64,000 nt of DNA, taken from a virus. The notes beneath the pieces were generated by a model. It saw only the letters and a list, made by a program, of their open reading frames with translations. It made no database searches and had not been told where the DNA came from. The DNA lies in the IMG/VR virus record IMGVR_UViG_3300049728_000159, positions 62,001 to 126,000 of that record; one strand, 5' to 3'. The position numbers and the translations under genes are program-made. Position 1 is the first letter of the stretch; each line of letters opens with the position of its first letter. Positions 39,544-48,005 of this stretch are shown here, one piece after another.

Positions 39544-40339
39544 GAGTGACTGATACCGGAACTGCTGAAAGAATTCGAGATTTGAGAAGTCTAGCCTTAA
39601 CAGGGTTCTTAAGGCAAGCCGAAGCATCTTCCGCTGGGGAGAGGATAACGTCTACCTGGCACCACTTGATGTGATTCTGAATCCTCCACATCGATAGGTT
39701 TCCGGCTCCCACATCCTTGCCTGCTTTGGGAGCTTCGTTGTCATACATCAGAAATATCTTGGTGACGCCCATCATGCGAAGGTAGTCTTCATGTCTCTCG
39801 CCGATGTTTTTGGTCATGGAACAAAGGAAAGGAGTATCTGGACACAGAAGACGACAGGCCAAGAGATCGAAGGGTCCTTCTACAATGATAACCCATCCCA
39901 ATTCCACGATCATCTGTAAAGTTCGTGGATCATTGCCCAGCCAGATTGGTCCGTTGAAGTCATCCTTCTTGCAACCGGCAACGCAGTATTTGGCTGTGCT
40001 CTCACCCTCTTCTGTGTTGTAGACCACTTTGTACAAGGGCCTTGTCTGCGCTCGGGTGAAGGCACCCGTCAGATCTCGTTGAGGAAAGATAAAACATGGC
40101 CCAGGCAACCATCCCCTGGGTACATAGAAGAAATGCAGTTCCTCAAGAGTTTGACTAAAATTCTTCTCAATCAGATGAGCGCAAGGCTCCCATCCACGCT
40201 CGGAGATGATCTTCTTCTTGGTTGCTGTAACCTTGTCTGACAGACCCTTAGCAATCTGCTTACGATAGATGACATTGGTCTCGGAGATAAGCAACGGAAC
40301 GTCCTGCCACCAAGACTGGTACCATTCGATTCCCGTCAT
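39536..40339 (-). CDS. Toprim-domain protein, DnaG primase-like
   Basis: 267 residues. WVIIVEGPFDLLACRLL (Toprim Glu), then IFLMYDNEAPKAGKDVGAGNLSM (Toprim DxD-like region with YDNxxAGKxG), as in DnaG and T7-like primases. An N-terminal YKVVYNTEEGESTAKYCVAG...PIWLGNDP strand region resembles the primase core. No N-terminal CHC2 zinc finger and no helicase domain are present. Synthesises RNA primers (family knowledge). Its 5' end overlaps a homing gene. Confidence 0.8.
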   Translation of the reverse strand: MTGIEWYQSWWQDVPLLISETNVIYRKQIAKGLSDKVTATKKKIISERGWEPCAHLIEKNFSQTLEELHFFYVPRGWLPGPCFIFPQRDLTGAFTRAQTRPLYKVVYNTEEGESTAKYCVAGCKKDDFNGPIWLGNDPRTLQMIVELGWVIIVEGPFDLLACRLLCPDTPFLCSMTKNIGERHEDYLRMMGVTKIFLMYDNEAPKAGKDVGAGNLSMWRIQNHIKWCQVDVILSPAEDASACLKNPVKARLLKSRILSAVPVSVTHE

Positions 40340-41084
40340 TCTTTTCTGCCTTTCTTTTGGCCCACATAGATTTCATTTGTTCACTTCGACGTCTACGTCT
40401 TTCTTCAGAATGCTTAACTCCTGTTAACTTTTGACTTATTTTCTCGCGTGTAAGTACACTTGGACTAACTCCTAATCCTGGAGGTATTCCTCCATTTTTA
40501 TAGTACTCTTTCATACCCACACTCATGGCTTGTTTAGTAGATTCACTCCTAGGTTTCCCCTTCATTGGATGTTCTTGAACGGACCATACCTGTTTCATAG
40601 CCTGACTTACTTTCGTCTTCTGTTCTTCAGACGTTACTGATCCAGCACGAGGATTGGTATTATGCTGGTAGTACCTGGTTAAAGTTGTACGAATCTTATC
40701 TCGTCTTTCCTTTGAAACACCATGCTTTAAGTACCACTCCTTCATGATCACACTCTTACGAGCCTTTAACGCCTCTGATTGAGGTTTCCTAAGTGACCTT
40801 CTCGCACCTTCTCCTCCATCGGTAAGGTTGTGAAGGCATCCAGTTCCAAGATCTATCCTACCATACTGATGAATGAGGAGCATCTCGAGTTGAAAAGCAT
40901 CAGCTTCGTTAAGCCCTTCAGAAACCGTCCGTCTATTTTCTGAAGATTTTGGGACTGCGATGTGCCTTCCATGAAACTCCTGAATTCTACTTCCATTCCC
41001 TTTTCCAACATAGTACGGAGTTCCAATTTCTCCGTTAGGAGAAGACTTAGATCGAAGATACATGTACACGTAGTACCCTTTCAT
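40260..41084 (-). CDS. GIY-YIG homing endonuclease with hairpin-masked ribosome-binding site
   Basis: 274 residues. GYYVYMYLRSK...GTPYYVGKGNGSR is the GIY-YIG core with catalytic R and later ELLLIHQYGR. Repeated NUMOD3-like units follow (SEEQKTKVSQAMKQ, HPMKGKPRSESTKQAMSVGM, LTREKISQKLTGVKHSEERRRR). The final ~30 codons read through the first 80 nt of the Toprim gene in another frame. Its GAGG lies in a perfect 12-bp stem ending at the AUG, and the start is ATGA-coupled to a short upstream ORF. Confidence 0.92.
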   Translation of the reverse strand: MKGYYVYMYLRSKSSPNGEIGTPYYVGKGNGSRIQEFHGRHIAVPKSSENRRTVSEGLNEADAFQLEMLLIHQYGRIDLGTGCLHNLTDGGEGARRSLRKPQSEALKARKSVIMKEWYLKHGVSKERRDKIRTTLTRYYQHNTNPRAGSVTSEEQKTKVSQAMKQVWSVQEHPMKGKPRSESTKQAMSVGMKEYYKNGGIPPGLGVSPSVLTREKISQKLTGVKHSEERRRRRSEQMKSMWAKRKAEKNDGNRMVPVLVAGRSVAYLRDQCHLS

Positions 41085-41257
41085 TTCATTACCTCTATAT
41101 GAGGTAATGAAAAAGTCAACAACTCGTACTCTAGTCTATGTTTATCATCGGTAGAAAGTGACTGTCTGGTCGTGATTGATTGCGAAAGCAAGTACACTCT
41201 AGGCTCGGCATCGTGGACAATCCATCCGATGCTCTTTGATAATAGGATCGTCTCCAT
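41081..41257 (-). CDS. Short ORF coupled to the GIY-YIG gene (58 aa)
   Basis: 58 residues (METILLSKSIGWIVHDAEPRVYLL...) with protein-like composition. Its TGA overlaps the ATG of the homing gene (ATGA). Ribosomes finishing this ORF would open the hairpin that hides the homing gene's Shine-Dalgarno. The ribosome-binding site for this ORF is weak. Confidence 0.5.
   Translation of the reverse strand: METILLSKSIGWIVHDAEPRVYLLSQSITTRQSLSTDDKHRLEYELLTFSLPHIEVMK
41084..41112 (-). promoter_or_regulatory. RBS-sequestering hairpin of homing gene
   Basis: A perfect 12-bp inverted repeat (41084-41095 and 41101-41112) with a 5-nt loop (TATAT). In the minus-strand mRNA, GAGGUAAUGAAA is the 3' arm and the AUG of the GIY-YIG gene follows at once, so the GAGG is paired. 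T4 I-TevI and related genes use the same kind of translational lock. Confidence 0.75.
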
Positions 41258-41270
41258 CACGCATAAACTC

Positions 41271-41525
41271 TTACAACGACACTTTATGCGTGTACTTCAG
41301 CTGGAGTTTGGACTGCTGATCCGCTGTAGAAAGGGTTGTCGGCAAGTGTTCCCTACTGCTTTGCGAGTGTAGAACTACGATCACAGTGAGGTTTTTCTCA
41401 GTGATGATCCGTTCGGCACATTGGATGAAGTAACCAGGATCACGACTGTACTGAAAATTCTTGCATGTATCCTTGCAAGCAAGTTCCAAAGCGAGTTTGT
41501 ATACTTCTTTCGTGGGTTGAATCAT
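41271..41525 (-). CDS. Hypothetical protein (84 aa)
   Basis: Start ATG 41525 with AGG upstream, overlapping the previous gene's end. YKLALELACKDTCKNFQYS...CAERIITEKNLTVIVVLHSQ; mixed alpha/beta, two or three Cys. No family recognised. Confidence 0.6.
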   Translation of the reverse strand: MIQPTKEVYKLALELACKDTCKNFQYSRDPGYFIQCAERIITEKNLTVIVVLHSQSSREHLPTTLSTADQQSKLQLKYTHKVSL

Positions 41526-41526
41526 C

Positions 41527-41913
41527 TTACCTGATCCCATGAAGTACTCTCCGTATCCTTTCCATCACTGTTGGCATTTCTGGGCATTCAAAATAGACCT
41601 GACGGTTAGCGGCCATCAGTATCTGAATTGCTCTGATCTGTGCACTCATACCTACTTGTGTGACTCCATCGTAGTCATGTATGAATTCGTCTGATAAGTA
41701 CTCGATGGCATGACCAAGGATAGATAGTGCCTTTCCAGCCTGTGGACTAATGCTTCGTCTACGAATAGTTGAGATCCTAGAAGGCACAGAGAAATCAGAA
41801 AACTGAGATAGGACTACTGCATCTTCATGAGAGCAGCCTGTCTCCGTTGTCTTAGATTCTGGACAATCAAGATAATCGAAAAATGCGCGGTAATCATCCC
41901 TTGTTGCTTTCAC
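41527..41913 (-). CDS. Hypothetical protein (128 aa), GTG start
   Basis: Helical protein (ISPQAGKALSILGHAIEYLSDEFIHDYDG, MSAQIRAIQILMAANRQVYF). GTG at 41913 with GAGGCAAAGAC upstream. No family recognised. Confidence 0.6.
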   Translation of the reverse strand: MKATRDDYRAFFDYLDCPESKTTETGCSHEDAVVLSQFSDFSVPSRISTIRRRSISPQAGKALSILGHAIEYLSDEFIHDYDGVTQVGMSAQIRAIQILMAANRQVYFECPEMPTVMERIRRVLHGIR

Positions 41914-42056
41914 GTCTTTGCCTCGGGATCAGTAGTCTTGGACTCTCTACTCTATGAATTTAATAATCGGGTATTCTTCAACTTTGCCCTCCTCTATAGA
42001 CTATAGATAGGGCCAGATATTCAGTTCAACGGCTCAATCAGAGAGAATCGTACACA

Positions 42057-42326
42057 ATGAGTGAACTTGGCATCGGGAACATTAACATAGCTGAGAAGTG
42101 CATGGTACCTTGCCAGTTTGTGCAAGATATCGCTGAGGATGTGAAAACTCTACGTCGGGTTGTGTACGAAGGAAATGGAGAATCTCTTGTGTCTAGGGTC
42201 ACCAAACTAGAAACACCAGTCACGGCTCTAATCTGGATTTCCGGAGCTACTCTGGTGATGGTTATTGGAGTGGTGGGAACCGTGGTTGGAGCTTTGATCC
42301 TTGGATATTTCCATCTACCTCACTAA
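42057..42326 (+). CDS. Small membrane protein with coiled coil and C-terminal TM (XhlA/holin-like)
   Basis: 89 residues. A helical segment (AEDVKTLRRVVYEGNGESLVSRVTKLETPV) precedes one C-terminal membrane helix (ALIWISGATLVMVIGVVGTVVGALIL). This layout resembles XhlA-type holin accessory proteins, but lysis genes were not found nearby, so the role is tentative. Confidence 0.6.
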   Translation: MSELGIGNINIAEKCMVPCQFVQDIAEDVKTLRRVVYEGNGESLVSRVTKLETPVTALIWISGATLVMVIGVVGTVVGALILGYFHLPH

Positions 42327-42474
42327 ACTCTGTCCAGAGCACTGTAAAGGATGTCCATTGTGGGGTTATCCATGTAGAGATAACTCTGCTTGTCCTAAAT
42401 ATTGGCCTGTGCCGCCTAAAGGTGATGATGGGCCGCTGAAGAACGCCGGTGCTCCAATCCGTCGATATCGGTAA
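42301..42474 (+). CDS. Small Cys/Pro-rich protein (57 aa), TTG start
   Basis: Reads LCPEHCKGCPLWGYPCRDN..ACPKYWPVPP with five Cys, a clear metal-site candidate. The TTG at 42301 with GGAG upstream overlaps the membrane gene by 26 nt. Composition strongly suggests a real protein; the start is less sure. Confidence 0.5.
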   Translation: MDISIYLTKLCPEHCKGCPLWGYPCRDNSACPKYWPVPPKGDDGPLKNAGAPIRRYR

Positions 42475-42489
42475 ACTGAGCAGGTTCTG

Positions 42490-42864
42490 TCATTTCTTCG
42501 TTTCCTCTATGATGTCTCCGTCAGCGCCCACGCACCAAAAAAGAATCGCCAGATCTCGGTATTCGCGAACCAAGGTCTCCGGATCTCGAAGATCACTCTT
42601 GAATTGCTCATACAGTTCGGCCTTGGTGAATATCGGCACGAACTTCTCTGGTCTGAAGCATTTCTCTGGGTCTAGGCTGTTACGACCCTCACAGCAAATA
42701 AGCCGGGGTCCGTTCCACTTGGCCAATTTGCAGTTGTAAGGGCAAGGTTTGAGATTTCTCTTGAGGTATTTCCTGCAATGGCGATGAACTAACTCATTCA
42801 GCCTCGAAATTATCTCTTCCAATGGCTTCGGCTTCAGCCTTCGGAGTAGCGTTGTATCGAGCAT
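42490..42864 (-). CDS. Hypothetical Cys-rich protein (124 aa)
   Basis: Start ATG 42864 with GGGGAAGAG upstream. Basic N-terminal half (LLRRLKPKPLEEIISRLNELVHRHCRKYLKRNLK), then CPYNCKLAKWNGPRLICCEG and KCFRPE, likely metal binding. Its first 71 nt overlap the 3' end of a GIY-YIG gene. Confidence 0.65.
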   Translation of the reverse strand: MLDTTLLRRLKPKPLEEIISRLNELVHRHCRKYLKRNLKPCPYNCKLAKWNGPRLICCEGRNSLDPEKCFRPEKFVPIFTKAELYEQFKSDLRDPETLVREYRDLAILFWCVGADGDIIEETKK

Positions 42865-43420
42865 CGCTCTTCCCCTTATTCCAAGGAATTCTTCCCTGGC
42901 ACGATCTACTGATACTTGCTTTTGTCTCTTCACTGGGAGTTCCTTTAGGCACTCCAGAGTGAGATTTTGCCATCTGATTCCTAGTAATCAGGGAATGATG
43001 TTTTCCAAACATAGGGTGTTTTGAACCTTGCTTGCATCTGGATAGATTAGCCAGAGCTTCCGGACCTCGTTTTTGTCCTCGATTGCTATCACCAATTTTC
43101 CTTCGAGTTTCTTCATCAGGAGTTCTCGAATCTCCTCCAAAAGTCATGTTATACCCAAATTCTGGATTGATGCTATTCAGAACCACAATCCACAAGGTTT
43201 CTAACTTATTGAGTTCTTCTGGAGATGAAGCAGAAGAGAGAATCTCGAGAGTGAAGGATTCTTCACCGTATTTTCTGATTGCACGAGCCAACCGTGTATC
43301 TATTTTGTACTTGAAGGCATCTCGCAGATGCATACTCCATCTGTGACGAAGATTATTCCCCCTCCATTGACCCACGTAACATTTCTTGTTGGCTAGATTC
43401 TGAAGAAGGTAAATTAGCAA
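42794..43420 (-). CDS. GIY-YIG homing endonuclease, TTG start
   Basis: 208 residues. LIYLLQNLANKKCYVGQWRGNNLRHRWSMH is the catalytic core; ELNKLETLWI supplies the Glu. NUMOD-like GSKHPMFGKHHS and GVPKGTPSEETKASISRS follow. The TTG start at 43420 has GGAGG six nt upstream, within the last codons of the SMC-like gene, and both ends overlap neighbouring genes. Its last ~23 codons read the start of the 42490 gene in another frame. Confidence 0.9.
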   Translation of the reverse strand: MLIYLLQNLANKKCYVGQWRGNNLRHRWSMHLRDAFKYKIDTRLARAIRKYGEESFTLEILSSASSPEELNKLETLWIVVLNSINPEFGYNMTFGGDSRTPDEETRRKIGDSNRGQKRGPEALANLSRCKQGSKHPMFGKHHSLITRNQMAKSHSGVPKGTPSEETKASISRSCQGRIPWNKGKSDARYNATPKAEAEAIGRDNFEAE

Positions 43421-44087
43421 AAAGATCCTCCGAAAATTCTGTCTTCACAAGTTGAGGTGAACCATTCTCGTCATCACTGGGAACTGCTTGGTAAATAGCA
43501 TCTGCCTCTTCAGCTACTCTTGCCTGATGAGTAACAAGCAGTACTGTAAATCCATGTTTTGACGTGAGAGATTTTAGCATAGCACTCACCTGTGGCAAGT
43601 AGTTTGCACTGACGTTTGAGAAACTTTCATCCAGAACTATAAATGGGGTTAAGCGGAACTTCTTGATCATCATGACTCGGAGAAGAAAGCTGATGACGTT
43701 TGCCAGGCCGCCGCCGAAGGACTTGAGGACATCTCCTTGGATCACGAGACCATCTTTGCGAGTCTTCTGTACCTTGAGCTTGTAGATGTTGCCGCGTTTG
43801 CCCTCTTTCTTCTCAACTACGAAACGCAGATTCCCTCTGTTTCCGAAGACTTGATGAAGTCCAGCAGTCACAACCTGCTCGATCTTCCCGATCCCATTTG
43901 CGCTGATTGTCGTTATGGCTCGGTCAATGAGAGTCTGAACCTTGACCAGTTCGATCTTGTCCTTCTCAAGTTGCTCAATCTTCCCATGGAGTCGAGCAAT
44001 GTTCCTGTCCTCGAAGAGAATCTGAGTTCCAAGATGACTGTGCCGACCTCTTATAGTGGCCAGACGAGTAAGCAAGACAGTGTCCAT
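43353..44087 (-). CDS. Rad50/SMC-like ATPase, C-terminal half only
   Basis: 244 residues from ATG 44087. Coiled coil (RNIARLHGKIEQLEKDKIELVKVQTLI), then LKSFGGGLANVISFLLRVMM (ABC signature, GG conserved), FIVLDESFSNV (Walker B), and VLLVTHQARVAEEAD (H-loop). There is no Walker A anywhere in the protein, so ATP hydrolysis would need a second protein carrying it. SbcC/Rad50-like proteins work with an SbcD-like nuclease in end processing. The last 68 nt overlap the GIY-YIG gene. Confidence 0.82.
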   Translation of the reverse strand: MDTVLLTRLATIRGRHSHLGTQILFEDRNIARLHGKIEQLEKDKIELVKVQTLIDRAITTISANGIGKIEQVVTAGLHQVFGNRGNLRFVVEKKEGKRGNIYKLKVQKTRKDGLVIQGDVLKSFGGGLANVISFLLRVMMIKKFRLTPFIVLDESFSNVSANYLPQVSAMLKSLTSKHGFTVLLVTHQARVAEEADAIYQAVPSDDENGSPQLVKTEFSEDLFANLPSSESSQQEMLRGSMEGE

Positions 44088-44107
44088 GTTATTGATAATA
44101 CTGTCAT

Positions 44108-45106
44108 TCAGAAGGTTCGGAAGTTCACTTGCCAATTACCTCGAACCAGTCGCATAGACTGATTGGTGGGAACATAGACCAGAGCAGTGTCTGTGTCCGA
44201 TGACTGACGCAAGGCGTCAGCAATGACCTTGGCCGTTCTTCCAGTGATCGCGAACTTGCTCCAACCCTGATGGCTACCGAAGGCAAATCTGCTTTGGTTC
44301 CCAGTGGTGTCTCGGGTTACAACACCCAGCAACGGGTCGATCTCGATCTTGTTGTCTCCACACATACCAGCCGCCGCTTCGAGTGACACAATTAGACGTT
44401 CAGCCGGCAACGTGTCCAAAGGCTTTCCAGAGACGTTGTAACTCTTGTAGAGGGTGTCTCCGGTAGTGTGTCCAGAAATAAACGAGATCAGACCTCCAGC
44501 CACCGCACCCCAGTATCCTTTGGAAGAGACCACAACCTTCTCCAAATTCTGAGAGCTCGAAATGAACTTGAGCATGGTCTCTCTTGGATACAGCGAGAGA
44601 GGAATGAGATCTTGTGGACCCTGCCATACGACAATTCCTGACTGAGTAGGCATCATGATTCTTCCGTCAATCAGAGTTGGCTGGGCAGCACAGATGAACG
44701 GTCTGGCATCAAAGTCCTGGAATACGTGAGCAGGAAGCCGATGAACGATGTCGCCAATGTTGTGAGTCTTCAGTCCAGCCTGTTCAGGACGAACTGTGTG
44801 AACTCGAATCTCGGATTCGTAGACGTTGTCTGTGCTCGAGAGTTTCAACACCCCAGATCCGTCCAAGGAAAGCTCAACAGCTTCATCCTTGAGAACCTGC
44901 AGAGAGTCTCTCAGGTGAGAAAGAAGTATGTGGGTGTGATTTCCAGATCCGTAGTTCTTGGATTGAATGAAGCCGGTGTGGCTACTGCGATAGAAACAGG
45001 GTTCATCGGATTTCAGTTCCAAGGCCGCGAAGGGCGAAGCATTCACATCGAAACCCATAATTGCGCGCAGGGTTTTGAGAAGCTCGCTCTTGTTTAGCAA
45101 TCCCAT
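44108..45106 (-). CDS. Probable DNA sliding clamp
   Basis: 332 residues. Repeated beta-alpha-beta units such as ELSLDGSGVLKLSSTDNVYESEIRVHTVR and a C-terminal RTAKVIADALRQSSDTDTALVYVPTNQSMRLVRGNWQVNF resemble the domain pattern of beta/PCNA/gp45 clamps. Lies just upstream of the SMC-like gene and in the same region as the clamp loader. Clamp identity rests on fold pattern rather than a unique motif. RBS AGAGG. Confidence 0.6.
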   Translation of the reverse strand: MGLLNKSELLKTLRAIMGFDVNASPFAALELKSDEPCFYRSSHTGFIQSKNYGSGNHTHILLSHLRDSLQVLKDEAVELSLDGSGVLKLSSTDNVYESEIRVHTVRPEQAGLKTHNIGDIVHRLPAHVFQDFDARPFICAAQPTLIDGRIMMPTQSGIVVWQGPQDLIPLSLYPRETMLKFISSSQNLEKVVVSSKGYWGAVAGGLISFISGHTTGDTLYKSYNVSGKPLDTLPAERLIVSLEAAAGMCGDNKIEIDPLLGVVTRDTTGNQSRFAFGSHQGWSKFAITGRTAKVIADALRQSSDTDTALVYVPTNQSMRLVRGNWQVNFRTF

Positions 45107-45120
45107 GGGCCTCTAATACT

Positions 45121-47979
45121 CTAGATGGACACGGACAGTACATTTGACCATCCACTCACTCCATCAGTGTTAATTGCTCGCATTCGAAGCTGGTAGGTGT
45201 AACCCTGAGTCATTGGGAGAATAGCAGACAACTGGTTGCCGTTGGTCACTGTGAGAGCTTCACTCCAAGAAGTTCCTCCATCATTCGAGGTAAAGAGGTT
45301 GTACAGTGAAATCAGGTCTGGGCGATTCTGTGTCCAGGTGATCCACACAGGAGCGATAAAATGCGAAATGGTTCCAACCAACGCAGAAACCAGAACTGGA
45401 GGAGATGGGAATCCCATGTAGCTCGACTCTGCATTGAAAAGAATTTCCCCTGAGTCTACGATCGCGTTGCTCAAATTGGCCGATTCCCATGTTCCAAGGA
45501 TAATTCTCTTGCTCAAATCGATCAGAGTTTCGTAGGTGTTGCCATTTTGGACAGTTCCAAGCAGAACCTTCCCCTGAATGGTTGACTCTACGTTGTTGGT
45601 GCGAATCCAGACTACATTCGATCCTCCAAACAGGAGCTTGGATGAAGGAGAAATTGCCATGCCAATGGTCGTGGTAAAGTAGGCATTGTCGATCTGGAGC
45701 AGGTAGCATCCTTGAGGTCCACTGAGTGCCAGAACTCGAGTGTTGTTGAAATTGTAGGTGCACAGCAACTTGTTAAAGGTCATGGAGGTCAAAGAAGGCA
45801 AGTAGATTATGGAATCATAGTTGTCAGTGTTGATGGCCGGGGCTGTGGTGTACTTGTAGAGATTCCCGTCACTTGCCAACATGATCGTGTAGTCGTCTTC
45901 AGTTTGAACACCGTCAACTACTGTCAGAAATCCAGGAGGAAAGAATCTGCGAAGAATCACCTGCTGTGGAGTGGTATCAGTGGCACCGCTGTAGTTAAAC
46001 ACCATGATGTCTGTTGGCGTGACAACCAGAGTTCTTTCAGTGCCATCAATCATGGTGTACTTCTTGTAATTGTTCAGAGAAGATGCAAGGCAACTCTCAT
46101 CAGAGAGGTAGGAACCAGCTGTGTTACGCTGGGCGATGTTGCCGCTCCAGACTCCTCTACTGATGAAAGTATCCGGCTCAGCAAAAGCATGAGCAGCGAC
46201 ATTGATGGTGAAATTTCTGAAAACTGGAAGATTGATTCCATCACTTACAGATAGAGAGAACACCAGGCTTTCACCTGTTAGCAGAGCCGCCTGAGTTAGA
46301 ACATTCAGGAATGGAAAATCTGTGTCACTCAGAGCAATCGTGGTGCCAGACACCTGAGTCCAAGCATAGCTGAGAGTCACTCCAACAGCATCGTCAGTGA
46401 TTGTTGGAGCGATCCTTACAATTGTTCCTCTAGAGACATTGAACGGTGACAGATATCCGATAACCGGGGCCAGAAGAAGAGGAATCGTGACCGTACATGT
46501 TGCCAATTCACTTGCAGGTGTGTGATGAACTGGATCCCAGGGATGGATAGGATTGCCATTCAAATCGAGATCTTCTACAACCACGCTCACATGGGCTGTT
46601 TGAAGAGGAGCAGCTGTATTCGTTGGAGTGAAGATGGCGGCTGTATTCGCTGCTCCAGTAATGTCAGGAATCGGGGTTACATGTACAACCGCGTTGTCGG
46701 TGGACCAGGTGAAACGTAGAGGGCTTCCGTTTAGATCGTAGCTTGCAGATGCGTCCAAAACTAGAGTGCTTCCTCTTGGAAGAGAAATCGTAGAAGTAGC
46801 GATGGCAGCTACTGGTGGAACGCTGTATCCTGTGTAGAATTGACCATCTCCAGAGGTGGTTTCTCCCATCAGGGCATAGAGCATTCCTGCAAGAAGTTTG
46901 TCCTTGGTTCCTCTCAGACGTGAAGTGGTGATGACATTGTAGAAAGTCGGATCAATCGTGATGGACCAAGGAGCGACACCCAGGAGCTTGACACGGAGCG
47001 TTCCGTTCATCACATTGCCAGTGTTGGTGGAAGTGAAGTTCTTCTCCACATAAGAAAAACGCAATCCTTCAGGCGCGACACTGATCACAGGATCAGTGAT
47101 TGATTGCAGTCCTGTTCCAAGATAGGATTCCCATGACCAAGTGGCTCCTGAATCCGCGCTGTATCCCAGCAGGGCATTTCCAACAAGACTGTACCTGGTC
47201 TGAGTGAAGAAACACTGACTCAGATACCGCTTTGTGCCATCGCCAATGATGGTCATTCTATCATCGATGTACTGACACATTATGGTAGTCAAGGTGCTGG
47301 TTGCCCAGGTTGTGGTGCTCTGGGTGTATTTGTAAAGAGTGATGGATGCTGGGAACGGAGTGAAGGTGAAAACCTTGTTGTGAGATCCTAGATAGACTTC
47401 CACTCCAGTTGCATTTGCCAAAGTCGAGACAGTTCCGAAAGTGTTTCCAGATCTGAATGGACTTGAAGTGAGTTCATGCGAACTCAAAACTGCAGGAGAA
47501 GAAGTGCTGGCACTTAGGAAATAGGCCATCACAGTCTCTCCGTAGAAACCTCCCTGATTCAGCAAGGAGGACACGACCATCACCGTCAAGTCAGGCAGCA
47601 TCGCGACATCGTAGTCGCGGCCAATCTGAGATCCCGCTACAATTATGAATGGAGAGTTGCTGGCAAACGTGTGTGTGCTGATGTTGAAGAAGTAGATCCC
47701 TAGGGAGGTGGAACCACCTGAGCCATAGATAGTTCCAACGATGCGAAGAATCCCGCCGGAGTCAAGGCACACAGCAGGATCAAATCCCTTGGTTGTATCT
47801 CCAGCAACGGTCACAGAACCGACGTTTGTAAAGGTGTATCCGTAATCTGTTGAAAGGAATACATCCAGACTTCCAGTCGTTGTGGTGTTTCCTACCACAT
47901 ACAGATTGGATCCACTGAAAACAAACTGAGAGTTGCCAGTGAATATGGCGGAATCAAGGTTGGTGTCAACAGTTGCCAT
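45121..47979 (-). CDS. Large virion protein with PKD/Ig-like and FN3 domains
   Basis: 952 residues from ATG 47979. The N-terminal third shows BNR/sialidase-propeller-like repeats (FLSTDYGYTFTNVGSV, YSADSGATWSWESY). The middle has PKD/cadherin-type units (STISLPRGSTLVLDASASYDLNGSPLRFTW, LSYAWTQVSGTTIALSD). The C-terminus has a fibronectin-III domain (TSNDGGTSWSEALTV...YQLRMRAINTDGVSGWSNV). Likely an exposed tail or head-fibre protein for host attachment (inference). No transmembrane segment or signal peptide. Confidence 0.78.
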   Translation of the reverse strand: MATVDTNLDSAIFTGNSQFVFSGSNLYVVGNTTTTGSLDVFLSTDYGYTFTNVGSVTVAGDTTKGFDPAVCLDSGGILRIVGTIYGSGGSTSLGIYFFNISTHTFASNSPFIIVAGSQIGRDYDVAMLPDLTVMVVSSLLNQGGFYGETVMAYFLSASTSSPAVLSSHELTSSPFRSGNTFGTVSTLANATGVEVYLGSHNKVFTFTPFPASITLYKYTQSTTTWATSTLTTIMCQYIDDRMTIIGDGTKRYLSQCFFTQTRYSLVGNALLGYSADSGATWSWESYLGTGLQSITDPVISVAPEGLRFSYVEKNFTSTNTGNVMNGTLRVKLLGVAPWSITIDPTFYNVITTSRLRGTKDKLLAGMLYALMGETTSGDGQFYTGYSVPPVAAIATSTISLPRGSTLVLDASASYDLNGSPLRFTWSTDNAVVHVTPIPDITGAANTAAIFTPTNTAAPLQTAHVSVVVEDLDLNGNPIHPWDPVHHTPASELATCTVTIPLLLAPVIGYLSPFNVSRGTIVRIAPTITDDAVGVTLSYAWTQVSGTTIALSDTDFPFLNVLTQAALLTGESLVFSLSVSDGINLPVFRNFTINVAAHAFAEPDTFISRGVWSGNIAQRNTAGSYLSDESCLASSLNNYKKYTMIDGTERTLVVTPTDIMVFNYSGATDTTPQQVILRRFFPPGFLTVVDGVQTEDDYTIMLASDGNLYKYTTAPAINTDNYDSIIYLPSLTSMTFNKLLCTYNFNNTRVLALSGPQGCYLLQIDNAYFTTTIGMAISPSSKLLFGGSNVVWIRTNNVESTIQGKVLLGTVQNGNTYETLIDLSKRIILGTWESANLSNAIVDSGEILFNAESSYMGFPSPPVLVSALVGTISHFIAPVWITWTQNRPDLISLYNLFTSNDGGTSWSEALTVTNGNQLSAILPMTQGYTYQLRMRAINTDGVSGWSNVLSVSI

Positions 47980-48005
47980 CGAGCACAATGCCCTCTCTTA
48001 AGAAC

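Noticed and set aside
40260-41084. Intein or intron interrupting the Toprim gene
   Set aside because: The Toprim frame has its own ATG and no N-terminal primase half or intein splice motif was seen upstream; a leader insertion explains the layout.
41172-41372. Plus-strand 66-codon ORF
   Set aside because: Lies opposite two overlapping minus-strand genes with better start signals and coupling.
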